Origin: an uncultured Prevotellaceae bacterium
GTDB lineage: Bacteria > Bacteroidota > Bacteroidia > Bacteroidales > Muribaculaceae
Length of the DNA: 64,000 nucleotides
NCBI GenBank assembly: GCA_900318865.1
Contig: ONMF01000004.1
Span: 62,001-126,000, forward strand
Direction: 5' to 3'
Under the pieces are notes generated by a model, which did no database searches, had not been told where the DNA came from, and saw only the letters and a program-made list of their open reading frames with translations. This document shows, piece by piece, positions 42,430 to 51,026 of this stretch. The position numbers and the translations under genes were made by a program. How positions within the stretch are numbered: the first letter of the stretch is position 1; each line of letters starts with the position of its first letter.

Positions 42430-43752
42430 ATGGGCACTATGAACCGCGAGATTTTCCATATCGCCCTGCCGGCTATTGTGGCCAATGTCACCGTGCCGTT
42501 GCTGGGACTGGTCGACACGGCAATAGCCGGGCACCTGGGTGCGCCGTCTTTTATCGGCGGTGTGGCCGTGGGCACGATGATGTTCAACCTGGTGTACTGG
42601 AATTTCGGATTTTTGCGGATGAGTACGTCGGGACTCACGGCGCAGTGCTTCGGTGCCCGCGATGAGGCGGGCTCGGCTCGCATTTTGTTGCAGGCCGGCT
42701 TGCTGGCGGTGCTCATCGCCCTGGCGCTCATGATGCTTCAGCGCCCGCTCGAGTGGCTGGCCATCGCGGTCATCGGCCCCTCGGGCGAGGTGACCGCCCT
42801 GGCAAGCTCTTATTTCAGGCTGGTGATATGGGGCGCATTGCCCACGCTGGTGATGATGGCTGTGAAGGGATGGCTGCTGGGTATGCAGGATTCTCGGGGC
42901 GCCATGTATATCTCCATCGGGGTCAATGTGCTGAATATCATAGCCAGTGTGGTGTGCGTCTACGGCTTGGGCATGGGTTTCATGGGCATTGCGGTGGGCA
43001 CACTGGTGGCCGAGTGGCTGGGCCTGGCGGCCACGACGGGCTATCTGGCTGTCCGCTATGGGTGGCTGGCCCGGTCAGCCGGCTGGCGCACGGATGGCTT
43101 GCTGGCCGGAGCGTCGCGTTTTTTCAGGGTGAGTGCCGATATTTTTGTGCGCAGTCTGCTCATGATGGTCATGAACCTGGCTGTGGTGTCGATAGGAGCC
43201 CGAAGCGGCGATTTGATACTGGCTGTGAACGCTCTCATGAGCCAGCTCAATATATTCTACGCCTATTTCCTCGACGGTATTGCCTTTGCCGGCGAAGCGC
43301 TGGTGGGCAAATATGTGGGGCGAGCCGACGAAGCGCGCCTGCGGCAGTGTGTGCGCAGGTTGTTTGTGTGGGCGGGTGTTCTCACAGCCGTGTTCACGGT
43401 GGTTTATGCCATTCCGCAGCCCATTTTCCGCTTGCTCACCGATGATGCGGCCGTGCTGGCCGAGTCGCGTTCCTATGCCTGGTGGTGCGCCTTGCTGCCT
43501 GTGGCAGGCATGGCAGCCTTTGTGTGGGATGGCGTGTTTATAGGGCTCACCTACAGTCGTGGCATGCTATGGGCCGTGGCGGTGAGCACGGCGTTGTTTT
43601 TTCTGATTTATATGGCACTGCCGTCCTCGCTGGGCAATCACCGCCTGTGGGCCGCTTTTGTTATCGACCATGTGGCGCGGGGGGCTGTGCAGACGTTGCT
43701 CTATTATCGAAGACGCCTTTATCGAATAAAAAATCCGCAAAAAATAGGTTAA
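42430..43752 (+). CDS. MATE family efflux transporter (DinF-like)
   Basis: 440 residues from ATG 42430; three residues shorter if the second ATG is used. Twelve hydrophobic helices in two pseudo-repeats. The first carries the family motif IALPAIVANVTVPLLGLVDTAIAGHLG, and NFGFLRMSTSGLTAQCFGA follows; the second carries FLDGIAFAGEALVGKYVGRADEA. This fits the DinF/NorM branch of MATE exporters, which expel cationic or aromatic compounds using ion gradients. The real substrate is unknown. It diverges from gyrB and is followed 43 bp later by the GYF/CD225 gene, which has its own promoter. Confidence 0.92.
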   Translation: MGTMNREIFHIALPAIVANVTVPLLGLVDTAIAGHLGAPSFIGGVAVGTMMFNLVYWNFGFLRMSTSGLTAQCFGARDEAGSARILLQAGLLAVLIALALMMLQRPLEWLAIAVIGPSGEVTALASSYFRLVIWGALPTLVMMAVKGWLLGMQDSRGAMYISIGVNVLNIIASVVCVYGLGMGFMGIAVGTLVAEWLGLAATTGYLAVRYGWLARSAGWRTDGLLAGASRFFRVSADIFVRSLLMMVMNLAVVSIGARSGDLILAVNALMSQLNIFYAYFLDGIAFAGEALVGKYVGRADEARLRQCVRRLFVWAGVLTAVFTVVYAIPQPIFRLLTDDAAVLAESRSYAWWCALLPVAGMAAFVWDGVFIGLTYSRGMLWAVAVSTALFFLIYMALPSSLGNHRLWAAFVIDHVARGAVQTLLYYRRRLYRIKNPQKIG

Positions 43753-43767
43753 TTGGTTGCAAATTAT

Positions 43768-43775
43768 TAACTTTG
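43768..43775 (+). promoter_or_regulatory. -7 box of the GYF/CD225 gene
   Basis: TAACTTTG, 20 nt before ATG 43796. Confidence 0.5.
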
Positions 43776-43795
43776 CCAAAACAAAATAGTTGACT

Positions 43796-44449
43796 ATGCA
43801 ACAGTACTGGATAAATCAGAATGGAGTGCAAGCGGGTCCGTTGACCCTGGAAGAGTTGCGACAGATGTCGCTCACGGCCGATGCCTATGTGTGGCGAAGC
43901 GGCCTGGATGACTGGGTGCTCGTGACCGAACTTGATGAGTTGGCCGGAGAATTGGTGCTTCAGGCAAAACCTGTTCCCGAACCGGTGCGTGAAGCCGAGC
44001 CGGTACTTGAGGCCGAGCCTGCCGGTGCCGGTGAAGCGGTTGAGGCCGCCCAGCCTGCCCAGGCAGCGGGGCAGGAGGTGCCGTTTGAGGCCGGGGTGGA
44101 GCAGGGCGAGCCCATCGCCCAGGGTGTGCCTGTGGGCTACTGTGCGCCTGAGAACGCCTCTGCGCGGTATGCCATGCCTGCCATGCCGCTCGGGAGTGGT
44201 GAGCAGCGCCCCAAATGCCCTCCCACCAACATGGTTTGGGCCATTTTGGCCACTGTGCTGTGCTGCATTCCCACGGGCATCGTCGCCATCATTTATGCCG
44301 GCAAGGTGAGCTCGCGCTACCAGGCCGGCGATTACGAGGGTGCCGAGCGTGCCAGCGAGACGGGTGCCTGGTGGTGCATCGGAACCATCATCGCCGGCAT
44401 CGTGCTCTCGCCCATCGTGTCGCTGATTAAGATGCTTGCTGCCTCATGA
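43796..44449 (+). CDS. GYF_2 domain protein with CD225/dispanin membrane segment
   Basis: 217 residues from ATG 43796. Residues 1-45 are a GYF_2-type domain (YWINQNGVQAGPLTLEELRQM, WRSGLDDWVLV). A Glu/Pro/Ala-rich linker with repeats of the form E-P-V/A-x-E-A follows. The C-terminal 75 residues form a CD225/dispanin unit: NMVWAILATVLCCIPTGIVAI, then YAGKVSSRYQAGDYEGAERAS and a second helix (CIGTIIAGIVLSPIVSLI). The cytoplasmic linker and two helices suggest a membrane adaptor that binds a partner through the GYF domain. It overlaps the DUF2752 gene by 4 bp (ATGA). Confidence 0.88.
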   Translation: MQQYWINQNGVQAGPLTLEELRQMSLTADAYVWRSGLDDWVLVTELDELAGELVLQAKPVPEPVREAEPVLEAEPAGAGEAVEAAQPAQAAGQEVPFEAGVEQGEPIAQGVPVGYCAPENASARYAMPAMPLGSGEQRPKCPPTNMVWAILATVLCCIPTGIVAIIYAGKVSSRYQAGDYEGAERASETGAWWCIGTIIAGIVLSPIVSLIKMLAAS

Positions 44450-44826
44450 ACTGGCGGCGTGCCATCGTAATAACATTCATCATGGTCATTGCCGCTATGG
44501 CAGTGGCCATCTATTTTCGGTGGAATCCGGCCTCGCACGATTTCTTTCCTCGCTGTGTGTTCCTGAATCTCACCGGACTCAAATGCCCCGGCTGCGGGTC
44601 GCAGCGGGCTTTCCATGCCCTGCTGCATGGCGATGTGGTGGCGGCGCTGCGACTGAACGCCTATTTACTTGTGGGCTTGCCCCTGCTGGGAATCTATGCC
44701 GTGGCCGAATGGCAGCGCACCCGCTGGCCGCGGTTTTATGTGGCTCTGTCGTCGCCTCGGGTGCTGTGTGCCATCGTGCTGACGGTGCTGCTGTGGTGGG
44801 TGCTGCGCAACCTGCTGGGCTGCTGA
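44446..44826 (+). CDS. DUF2752 small membrane protein
   Basis: 126 residues with three hydrophobic segments. The DUF2752 signature is exact: FFPRCVFLNLTGLKCPGCGSQRAFHALLHGD, with the CPGCGxxRA motif, then ALRLNAYLLVGLPLLGIY. Function unknown. Members are often found beside CD225 proteins, and here the start codon overlaps the stop of the GYF/CD225 gene, so the two are translationally coupled. Confidence 0.9.
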   Translation: MNWRRAIVITFIMVIAAMAVAIYFRWNPASHDFFPRCVFLNLTGLKCPGCGSQRAFHALLHGDVVAALRLNAYLLVGLPLLGIYAVAEWQRTRWPRFYVALSSPRVLCAIVLTVLLWWVLRNLLGC

Positions 44827-44839
44827 CGGCCGAAGGCCT

Positions 44840-47686
44840 TTACTCAAAATTGATGAGGAAATCAATCAGGTTTTGCCCCTCGGGCAAGTTGAATTTCTTG
44901 CGCAGGCGGTAGCGTGCGCCCTCTACGCCGCGCACGCTCAGTGCCGTGAAGCGGGCTATGTCCTTGGTGGGCAGGTTGAGCCTGAGCAGTGCGCAGAACC
45001 GCAGGTCGCTGGCCGTGAGCGACGGGTACTGATCCTTGAGTCGCTTGAAGAAATTTTTGTGCACCAGGTTGAAATTTTTCTGGTACAGTTCCCAGAAGTT
45101 GTCGCTGTCGGCGTTTTCACCCAGTTGGCTCATCATGGTGGCCATGTCGGCGGGGCTGATGACTCCCTTGCGCCGTTTCTCACGAAGTGTGTCGCGAATG
45201 CTGTCGATAGCCCTGTTGCGGGCCACCGCATCGAGCGCCATCGAAGCCACCTCCTGTGTTTTGTCGTGCAGTTGCGCTTCAAGCAGCAGCTGCTTTTGCT
45301 CGGCGATGATTTTCTCTTGTTCCATCACCTTGAGATCCTGCTGGAGTTTCCGGTCTTCGTACTGCTTTTTCATCGATTCGGCTGTGCGCCGGGTTCGATA
45401 GCCCACCAGTGCGTAAACTGCGGCGCTGAGCACGGCGGCGTAGATGAGCCACGCCCACCACGATGCGTAGAGCGGGCGTGGGCGCACAAAGTAGTAGTCG
45501 AGTGTGTCGATTTCCATGCCGTCCACGCTGCTCACCGTGGCGTGCAGGTGGTAGGCGCCGTAACCCAGCGAGCCGTAGTCGATCGACGGCTCTCCGCGCT
45601 GGTCGGTCAGGTTGAGACCGGGGCCCGTGAGGTGGAAGTTGAATACCAGCGGAGCATAGGTGAAATTGGGGTAGGTGAGCACGAAGTCAACCGCTCCGCC
45701 CGCGGTGGCAGGCCGTGTGGCGGTGGTGTTCACGGGCAGCAGGCAGTCGTGCCCGTGACTGTCGGTGGACGTGGCGCGTACCACTTGCAGGTGGCTCAGT
45801 GATGGCAACTTGGCGTTGCGCTGGGCCATGTCGAGGCGTCCCACGCCATTGTTCAGGCTGAAGTAGGCCACGTTGTCACGCACGAAAACCTGTGTGCGGG
45901 TGTCGTTCACATCCAGGCCAAAGAAAGCCGTGGACACATGGTTGACCATGCGGTAATGGCCGCTGTCGTGTACGATGAGCGAGAATCCGTCGGCATCGGC
46001 CAGCCAGAAGGTGTTGCCATCGACCTCGGTGGCCGACAGCACATCGCCGTGCGTGAGCCCGTCGAGGTCGTTGTAAGGCACGATTTGGTCGTGCAGGTCG
46101 TCAAACGTGTAGAGGTGTCCGTTGCTGGAAAAAACCGTCCGTCCGCGAATTTTCATCACATGCACAGGATGCCCCACGGTGTCGGTGCCCAGTTTGTCGA
46201 AGGCTTTGACGGTGACGCTTCGCAGGTCGGGGGAGAAGCGCAGCATGTACAGTCCACGGCTCATGTGAGCGGCCCAGACGTTGCCTGCGGGGTCCACCTC
46301 GAATTGTGCCACCGGTGCGTGAAAGCCGTCGACGTCGTGCGAGTATTGCCAGCGCCCGGCCACCTGCTCATAGATTCGCAGCACGTAATAAGTCGATTCC
46401 ACAATCACGTCGCGGCCGTTGATGCGGCAGCGGCACATGTTGGTGCTGCTTTGCCGCGTACCTGAGATGGAGGTGGCGGCAGTGCCCTGTAACCACTTGG
46501 CACTCTCGTTGTTGCCCAAAATGAGCTGTCCGTCGAAGTCCGACAGGTGCCAGTTCTGTCCTTCCGAGCCGGTGATGCGCACGGTGCTGCCCGTGGTGGC
46601 CGAGTAGAGCCATGCGGCTTGGTTCGATGCGATATATAGGTCGTTGCCGTGTGGCAGCACCGCATAGACCATGCCAATCGAAGGCCCGGTGTGGTCGGGG
46701 GCGAGCAGCGAAAATCGCGAGCCGGTGCTGATGTGCGCCAAGCCCATGTCGAGTGCGGCCCAGATGTCGCCGTCGCGGTCGGCAATCAGGCCCAGCACCG
46801 TGTTGTTGCTCAGCCGGTTGCCCATGTGGTAATGCCATCGCAGGTGCCCGTCGGCCCCAATGCCGTAGATGCCTCCGATGATGGTTCCCACCACGATGGT
46901 CGAGTCGGCTGTGAGCAGTGTGGCGCGGTTGATGGCCGATGCCTTGAGTTGCGTGGCCATATCGTTGCGCCGAGGCTTGAGTTGTGAGCCGTCGTAGTCG
47001 AAGATGCCCCAGTCCGAGCACAAGATGAGGCGTCCGTTTCCACCGGACAGCGCGGCCACGATGTGTTTTCCTCCAAATTGCTCTTTTTCAAGAAGTTTTT
47101 CAAATTTTCCTTCGTGTAAACGATAAAAGTCGCCATAAACAATTTGGGCATAAATCTCACCGTCCACCTCGAAGAAATAAAGGGGAAGCAGCTCGTTGTC
47201 GAAGTGCGGTGTCACCCGCTTGCCGTCGTAGTCGAACCATGAGCTGAACGACTGAAAGTAGACGTGGCCGTGCTTGTCCTTGACAATGTTCCAAATCTCG
47301 TCGTTGTGGCTGTCGTAGTCCTTGGGCCAGAGCGATGTGAAGACCATCTGCCCCCGGGCGTTGCGCTCAAAGTAGCCGAACTCCTTGTAGCTGCCCACGT
47401 AGACGCGTCGGCCGTCGGCCATGACCGAGCGCACGATGCCGTCGCCCGGCAGGGGTGTGAGCGTCCAGTTGTAGCCGTCGAAGCACAGCAGCCCGTCGGT
47501 GTTGCCAACGTAAATTTCTCCGTTGACCCCCTGGGCGATGTCCCAGTTTTGCAGCGCTCCCATGTAGTCGCTCTTGTGGTAATTGTGCACGATGGGCATG
47601 AATGATGCCGCCGTGGCGCAGAGTGCATGTGCCAGCAGGGGGAATGCGATGAGAAGCATACGCAGGGTGGGCCGATGGTTGCTCAT
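44840..47686 (-). CDS. SusR-like sensor-regulator of the PUL (propeller, Y_Y_Y, TM, HTH)
   Basis: 948 residues. Signal peptide (LIAFPLLAHALCATAAS), then an extracytoplasmic beta-propeller (about 30-640, with blades such as WDIAQGVNGEIYVGNTDGLL and LIADRDGDIWAALDMGLAHI), a Y_Y_Y domain (FTYAPLVFNFHLTGPG), a membrane helix (WWAWLIYAAVLSAAVYALV), a coiled coil, and a C-terminal HTH (TASDLRFCALLRLNLPTKDIARF, VRGVEGARYRLRKKF). It has no histidine kinase or receiver domain, so this is the SusR-type one-protein design, not a hybrid two-component system. It diverges from susC and probably senses a glycan product in the periplasm. Confidence 0.88.
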   Translation of the reverse strand: MSNHRPTLRMLLIAFPLLAHALCATAASFMPIVHNYHKSDYMGALQNWDIAQGVNGEIYVGNTDGLLCFDGYNWTLTPLPGDGIVRSVMADGRRVYVGSYKEFGYFERNARGQMVFTSLWPKDYDSHNDEIWNIVKDKHGHVYFQSFSSWFDYDGKRVTPHFDNELLPLYFFEVDGEIYAQIVYGDFYRLHEGKFEKLLEKEQFGGKHIVAALSGGNGRLILCSDWGIFDYDGSQLKPRRNDMATQLKASAINRATLLTADSTIVVGTIIGGIYGIGADGHLRWHYHMGNRLSNNTVLGLIADRDGDIWAALDMGLAHISTGSRFSLLAPDHTGPSIGMVYAVLPHGNDLYIASNQAAWLYSATTGSTVRITGSEGQNWHLSDFDGQLILGNNESAKWLQGTAATSISGTRQSSTNMCRCRINGRDVIVESTYYVLRIYEQVAGRWQYSHDVDGFHAPVAQFEVDPAGNVWAAHMSRGLYMLRFSPDLRSVTVKAFDKLGTDTVGHPVHVMKIRGRTVFSSNGHLYTFDDLHDQIVPYNDLDGLTHGDVLSATEVDGNTFWLADADGFSLIVHDSGHYRMVNHVSTAFFGLDVNDTRTQVFVRDNVAYFSLNNGVGRLDMAQRNAKLPSLSHLQVVRATSTDSHGHDCLLPVNTTATRPATAGGAVDFVLTYPNFTYAPLVFNFHLTGPGLNLTDQRGEPSIDYGSLGYGAYHLHATVSSVDGMEIDTLDYYFVRPRPLYASWWAWLIYAAVLSAAVYALVGYRTRRTAESMKKQYEDRKLQQDLKVMEQEKIIAEQKQLLLEAQLHDKTQEVASMALDAVARNRAIDSIRDTLREKRRKGVISPADMATMMSQLGENADSDNFWELYQKNFNLVHKNFFKRLKDQYPSLTASDLRFCALLRLNLPTKDIARFTALSVRGVEGARYRLRKKFNLPEGQNLIDFLINFE

Positions 47687-47711
47687 GGTGTGTTTAAGGT
47701 GTTGTGGTTTA

Positions 47712-47719
47712 CAAAATTA
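47712..47719 (-). promoter_or_regulatory. -7 box of the SusR-like gene
   Basis: TAATTTTG on the minus strand, 25 nt before its ATG. Confidence 0.5.
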
Positions 47720-47747
47720 GGTAATTTTTTCCATTGCTGCAAGCTGA

Positions 47748-47872
47748 AACGTAATAAAAAAGTAGTGTAGGTTTTTTAAAATGTTGTAAATTATCGATTT
47801 GCAAGCGATTATGAAAATCATCGTAGAAAAATCGTAGTGTTATACAACATAAAAGTAGTGGTAAAGTAGCAG
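47748..47872. promoter_or_regulatory. Candidate operator region between regulator and susC
   Basis: AT-rich region with recurring GTAGTG cores: AAAAAGTAGTGTAG, AAATCGTAGTGTTA and AAAAGTAGTGGTAAAGTAGCAG. They lie 10 to 120 bp upstream of the susC promoter, a usual place for regulator sites. Assignment to the SusR-like protein is an inference. Confidence 0.35.
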
Positions 47873-47876
47873 TAAA

Positions 47877-47908
47877 TTTGCCTTCCGTTAATGAGGTGGA
47901 TAATTTTG
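47877..47908 (+). promoter_or_regulatory. Promoter of the PUL (susC)
   Basis: TTTG (47877-47880) and TAATTTTG (47901-47908) with a 20 bp spacer match the Bacteroides consensus; the susC ATG lies 60 nt downstream. Confidence 0.65.
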
Positions 47909-47968
47909 CGGCATAAACCGTGAGAAAAGGCAAATTCAACAATAATTATTCACCTTTAAAATTGAGAA

Positions 47969-50900
47969 ATGGAAAAGAAAATCCTGACATTTTTACTGAT
48001 TGTGATGTGCGCTATTGCCGCACAGGCCAAGACAGTGAAAGGAACGGTTATTGACCAAGTCAATGAGCCCGTTATTGGTGCCAGCGTGACCGTTGTGGGC
48101 ACGACCAATGGTACGGTGACTGACTTCGACGGCAACTTTGTGCTTAACAACGTAGCCGACGGAGCCACCATCAAATTCTCGTTTATGGGAATGCAGGCCA
48201 AGGAGCTGAAAGCCCAAGACGTGATGAACGTCCAGCTGATGGACGACGTGAAGAACCTCGACGAGGTGGTCGTGATTGGTTATGGCTCGGCTCAGGCCAA
48301 GGACTTGACCGCTCCTATCACGGTGGTCAAGGGTGAGGACCTGCTCGCCACGCCGTCGTCGTCGCCCATGGCTGCCATGCAAGGCAAGGTGGCCGGTGTG
48401 AACGTAGTTAATAGCGGTGTGCCCGGCGAGGGTCCGAAGGTGACCATCCGTGGTACCGGCTCGTTCACCGGCGGCAATCCGCTCTATGTGGTGGACGGTA
48501 TGTTCTACGACAACATCGACTTCCTCAATGCCAACGACATTGCCGACATGTCGGTGCTCAAAGATGCTTCGGCAGCCGCCATCTACGGTGTGCGCGCCGC
48601 CAACGGTGTGGTGATTGTCACCACCAAGCACGGCAGCAAGAATCAGCCGGCCAAGATCACCTATAATGGATATGTGGGTATCCAGAAGGCCACCAACGTG
48701 CTGAAGATGGCCAGCTCGAGCGAATATGCCACCATGCTGCTCGAAGCCGACTACAATGCCTATGAGACCTACATGAAGAACTCCATCGACCGCTATGGCG
48801 GCAGCTATGCCAGCAGCGATTTCCACAATTGGACTTACGGCTCGAATACCGACTGGTACAGTGAGCTGCTGCGCACGGCGCTGATCACCGACCACAGCCT
48901 GAGCATCACCGGCGGTGGCGAGAAGGCCACCTATTCGGTGGGTATCAACTACCTGCGTCAGGATGGTGTGATGGACGTGGAGAACTACTACAAGCGTCTC
49001 AACTTCCACGCCGCTCTCGACTATGAGGCAACCAGCTGGCTCAAGGTGGGCTTCAACGGTGTGTTCTCCAACGGCACCCAGCGCACCCCCAACAATCTCG
49101 CCTGGCAGCATGCCTTCAACGCCCCCGGCATTTACCCGGTGATGGACGAGAAGAACGAGGCCACTTATCCCACCCACTACGCATCGCCCGAGAGCGTGGG
49201 ATTCGCCAACAACTTCTACAACCCCGTGGCCACGGCCAACTATCAGAACAGCAAGAACGAAGTGAACAAGTTCTTGAGCAACTTCTACGCTCAAATCACG
49301 TTCATCCCCAACAAGTTGAATTTCAAGACCAGCTATGCCTACGACTATTCGGCCGTCCACAACCGCACCTACATGCCGGAGTACTATGTGAGCACCGCGC
49401 AGCACAACGACAAGTCGTACGTGAGCAAGAATGAGTCGACCTACAAAAACTGGATTCTTGACAACGTGCTTACCTATAAGGACACCTTCGGCGACCATAA
49501 CCTGGGCGTGATGCTCGGTCAGTCGGTTCGCGAAGAGAAGTACCACAACCTCTACGGCATCGGCTACGGCATCATCGACGGTGACGATGCCTACAAGTAC
49601 ATCAGCTCGTCGAGCGAGGAGTCGACACGGCGCGCCAGCGACGGCGGCTACCGCTATCGCAGCAACAGCTACTTTGGCCGTATCAACTATGACTACATGG
49701 GCAAGTACCTGCTCATGTTCACCTTCCGTGCCGACGGTACAAGCAAGTATCAGGAGACCTGGGGCTACTTCCCCTCGGTGGGCGCCGCATGGGTGATGAG
49801 CCGTGAGAACTTCATGCAGAACCAGAATGCCATCGACTACTGGAAATGGCGTGCCAGCTGGGGACGCCTGGGTAACAACGCCGTGCCTGCCAGCGACGGC
49901 TTCCGTTCGGTGACTACCGGCATCGGAGCATCGGGTGCTTTTGGCAATGTGGCTATCCCCGGCTTCCAGAACAACAGCTATTTCAGCAGCCTGAAGTGGG
50001 AGATTGTGGATGAGACCAACGTGGGCTTCGAGTTTGCCACGCTTCGCAACCGCCTCGACGTGGATGTGGACTGGTTCTACCGCTTGACCAAGAAGGCCGT
50101 GATTGCACCGCGCTTGCCCTTCGAGAATGGCACGCTGATGCAGAACATCGGCAAGATTCTCAACACCGGTGTCGATGTGAGCATCAACTGGGCCGACCGT
50201 GTGGGCGACAACTTCAAGTACAACATCGGTGCCAACTTCTCTTACATCCACAACGAGGTGAAAGACCTTGCCGGCAACCCCTACATCGCTGGCGGCAAGA
50301 CCTACCAGTTTGTGGGTGAGAAAATGAATTCATTCTATGGTTATAAGGTGGAAGGCATCTATCAGACCGAGGCCGAGTGTGCTGCCGACGAGACAGCTGT
50401 CGCGAATGGCCTGCAGCCCGGCGACTTCAAGTACAAAGACCTCAATGGCGATCACATCGTCAACGGCGAGGACCGCACGGTGCTGGGTTCGTATCTGCCC
50501 AACTTCATCTACAGCTTCAACCTGGGCTTCCAGTGGAAGAATCTTGACTTCAGCCTGAGCACCTACGGAACAGCCGGTGGCAAGATGTACAACCGCAAGC
50601 GCGCCTTGCGTTATGCCCAGTCGAACTACAACTTCGACCACGACCAGGTGGCCAACCGCTGGACCGGTGAAGGCTCGACCAACACTTATCCCAGCGCTGC
50701 CGGTTGGGTGCGCACTTGGAACGTGAGCGACCAGCGTGTGAACGACTTCTTTGTGGAGAGCGCCAATTTCTTCCGTATCCAGAACATCACGCTGGGCTAC
50801 ACGTTCAAGAACATCAAGTTCGGCAGCTACACACTGCCGGGCATCCGCCTGAGCGCCACTGCCGACCGTCCTCTCACCCTGTTCGGCGCCAAGTCCTTCA

Positions 50901-50989
50901 CGCCTGAGTTGAGCGATCCCGAGGGCTGGGACACCGAGGTCTATCCGCTCACCGCCACCTACACCTTCGGCGTGACCATCGACTTCTAA
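47969..50989 (+). CDS. susC: SusC/RagA-type TonB-dependent outer-membrane transporter
   Basis: 1006 residues, usual for SusC-like proteins. Signal peptide, then a carboxypeptidase-regulatory-like domain (VKGTVIDQVNEPVIGASVTV, TVTDFDGNFVL), a TonB-box region (LDEVVVIGYGS), the plug (APITVVKGEDLLA, ADMSVLKDASAAAIYGVRAAN, NGVVIVTTKHG), and the long 22-strand barrel ending TYTFGVTIDF. It imports oligosaccharides across the outer membrane in complex with SusD. First gene of the locus, followed by susD after 37 bp. Confidence 0.96.
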   Translation: MEKKILTFLLIVMCAIAAQAKTVKGTVIDQVNEPVIGASVTVVGTTNGTVTDFDGNFVLNNVADGATIKFSFMGMQAKELKAQDVMNVQLMDDVKNLDEVVVIGYGSAQAKDLTAPITVVKGEDLLATPSSSPMAAMQGKVAGVNVVNSGVPGEGPKVTIRGTGSFTGGNPLYVVDGMFYDNIDFLNANDIADMSVLKDASAAAIYGVRAANGVVIVTTKHGSKNQPAKITYNGYVGIQKATNVLKMASSSEYATMLLEADYNAYETYMKNSIDRYGGSYASSDFHNWTYGSNTDWYSELLRTALITDHSLSITGGGEKATYSVGINYLRQDGVMDVENYYKRLNFHAALDYEATSWLKVGFNGVFSNGTQRTPNNLAWQHAFNAPGIYPVMDEKNEATYPTHYASPESVGFANNFYNPVATANYQNSKNEVNKFLSNFYAQITFIPNKLNFKTSYAYDYSAVHNRTYMPEYYVSTAQHNDKSYVSKNESTYKNWILDNVLTYKDTFGDHNLGVMLGQSVREEKYHNLYGIGYGIIDGDDAYKYISSSSEESTRRASDGGYRYRSNSYFGRINYDYMGKYLLMFTFRADGTSKYQETWGYFPSVGAAWVMSRENFMQNQNAIDYWKWRASWGRLGNNAVPASDGFRSVTTGIGASGAFGNVAIPGFQNNSYFSSLKWEIVDETNVGFEFATLRNRLDVDVDWFYRLTKKAVIAPRLPFENGTLMQNIGKILNTGVDVSINWADRVGDNFKYNIGANFSYIHNEVKDLAGNPYIAGGKTYQFVGEKMNSFYGYKVEGIYQTEAECAADETAVANGLQPGDFKYKDLNGDHIVNGEDRTVLGSYLPNFIYSFNLGFQWKNLDFSLSTYGTAGGKMYNRKRALRYAQSNYNFDHDQVANRWTGEGSTNTYPSAAGWVRTWNVSDQRVNDFFVESANFFRIQNITLGYTFKNIKFGSYTLPGIRLSATADRPLTLFGAKSFTPELSDPEGWDTEVYPLTATYTFGVTIDF

Positions 50990-51026
50990 TCATTATTATA
51001 TAATCACACACAAAATCCAAGAAACA

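Noticed and set aside
47993..50251. A 752-codon open frame antisense to susC
   Set aside because: Shadow of SusC; composition is not protein-like.
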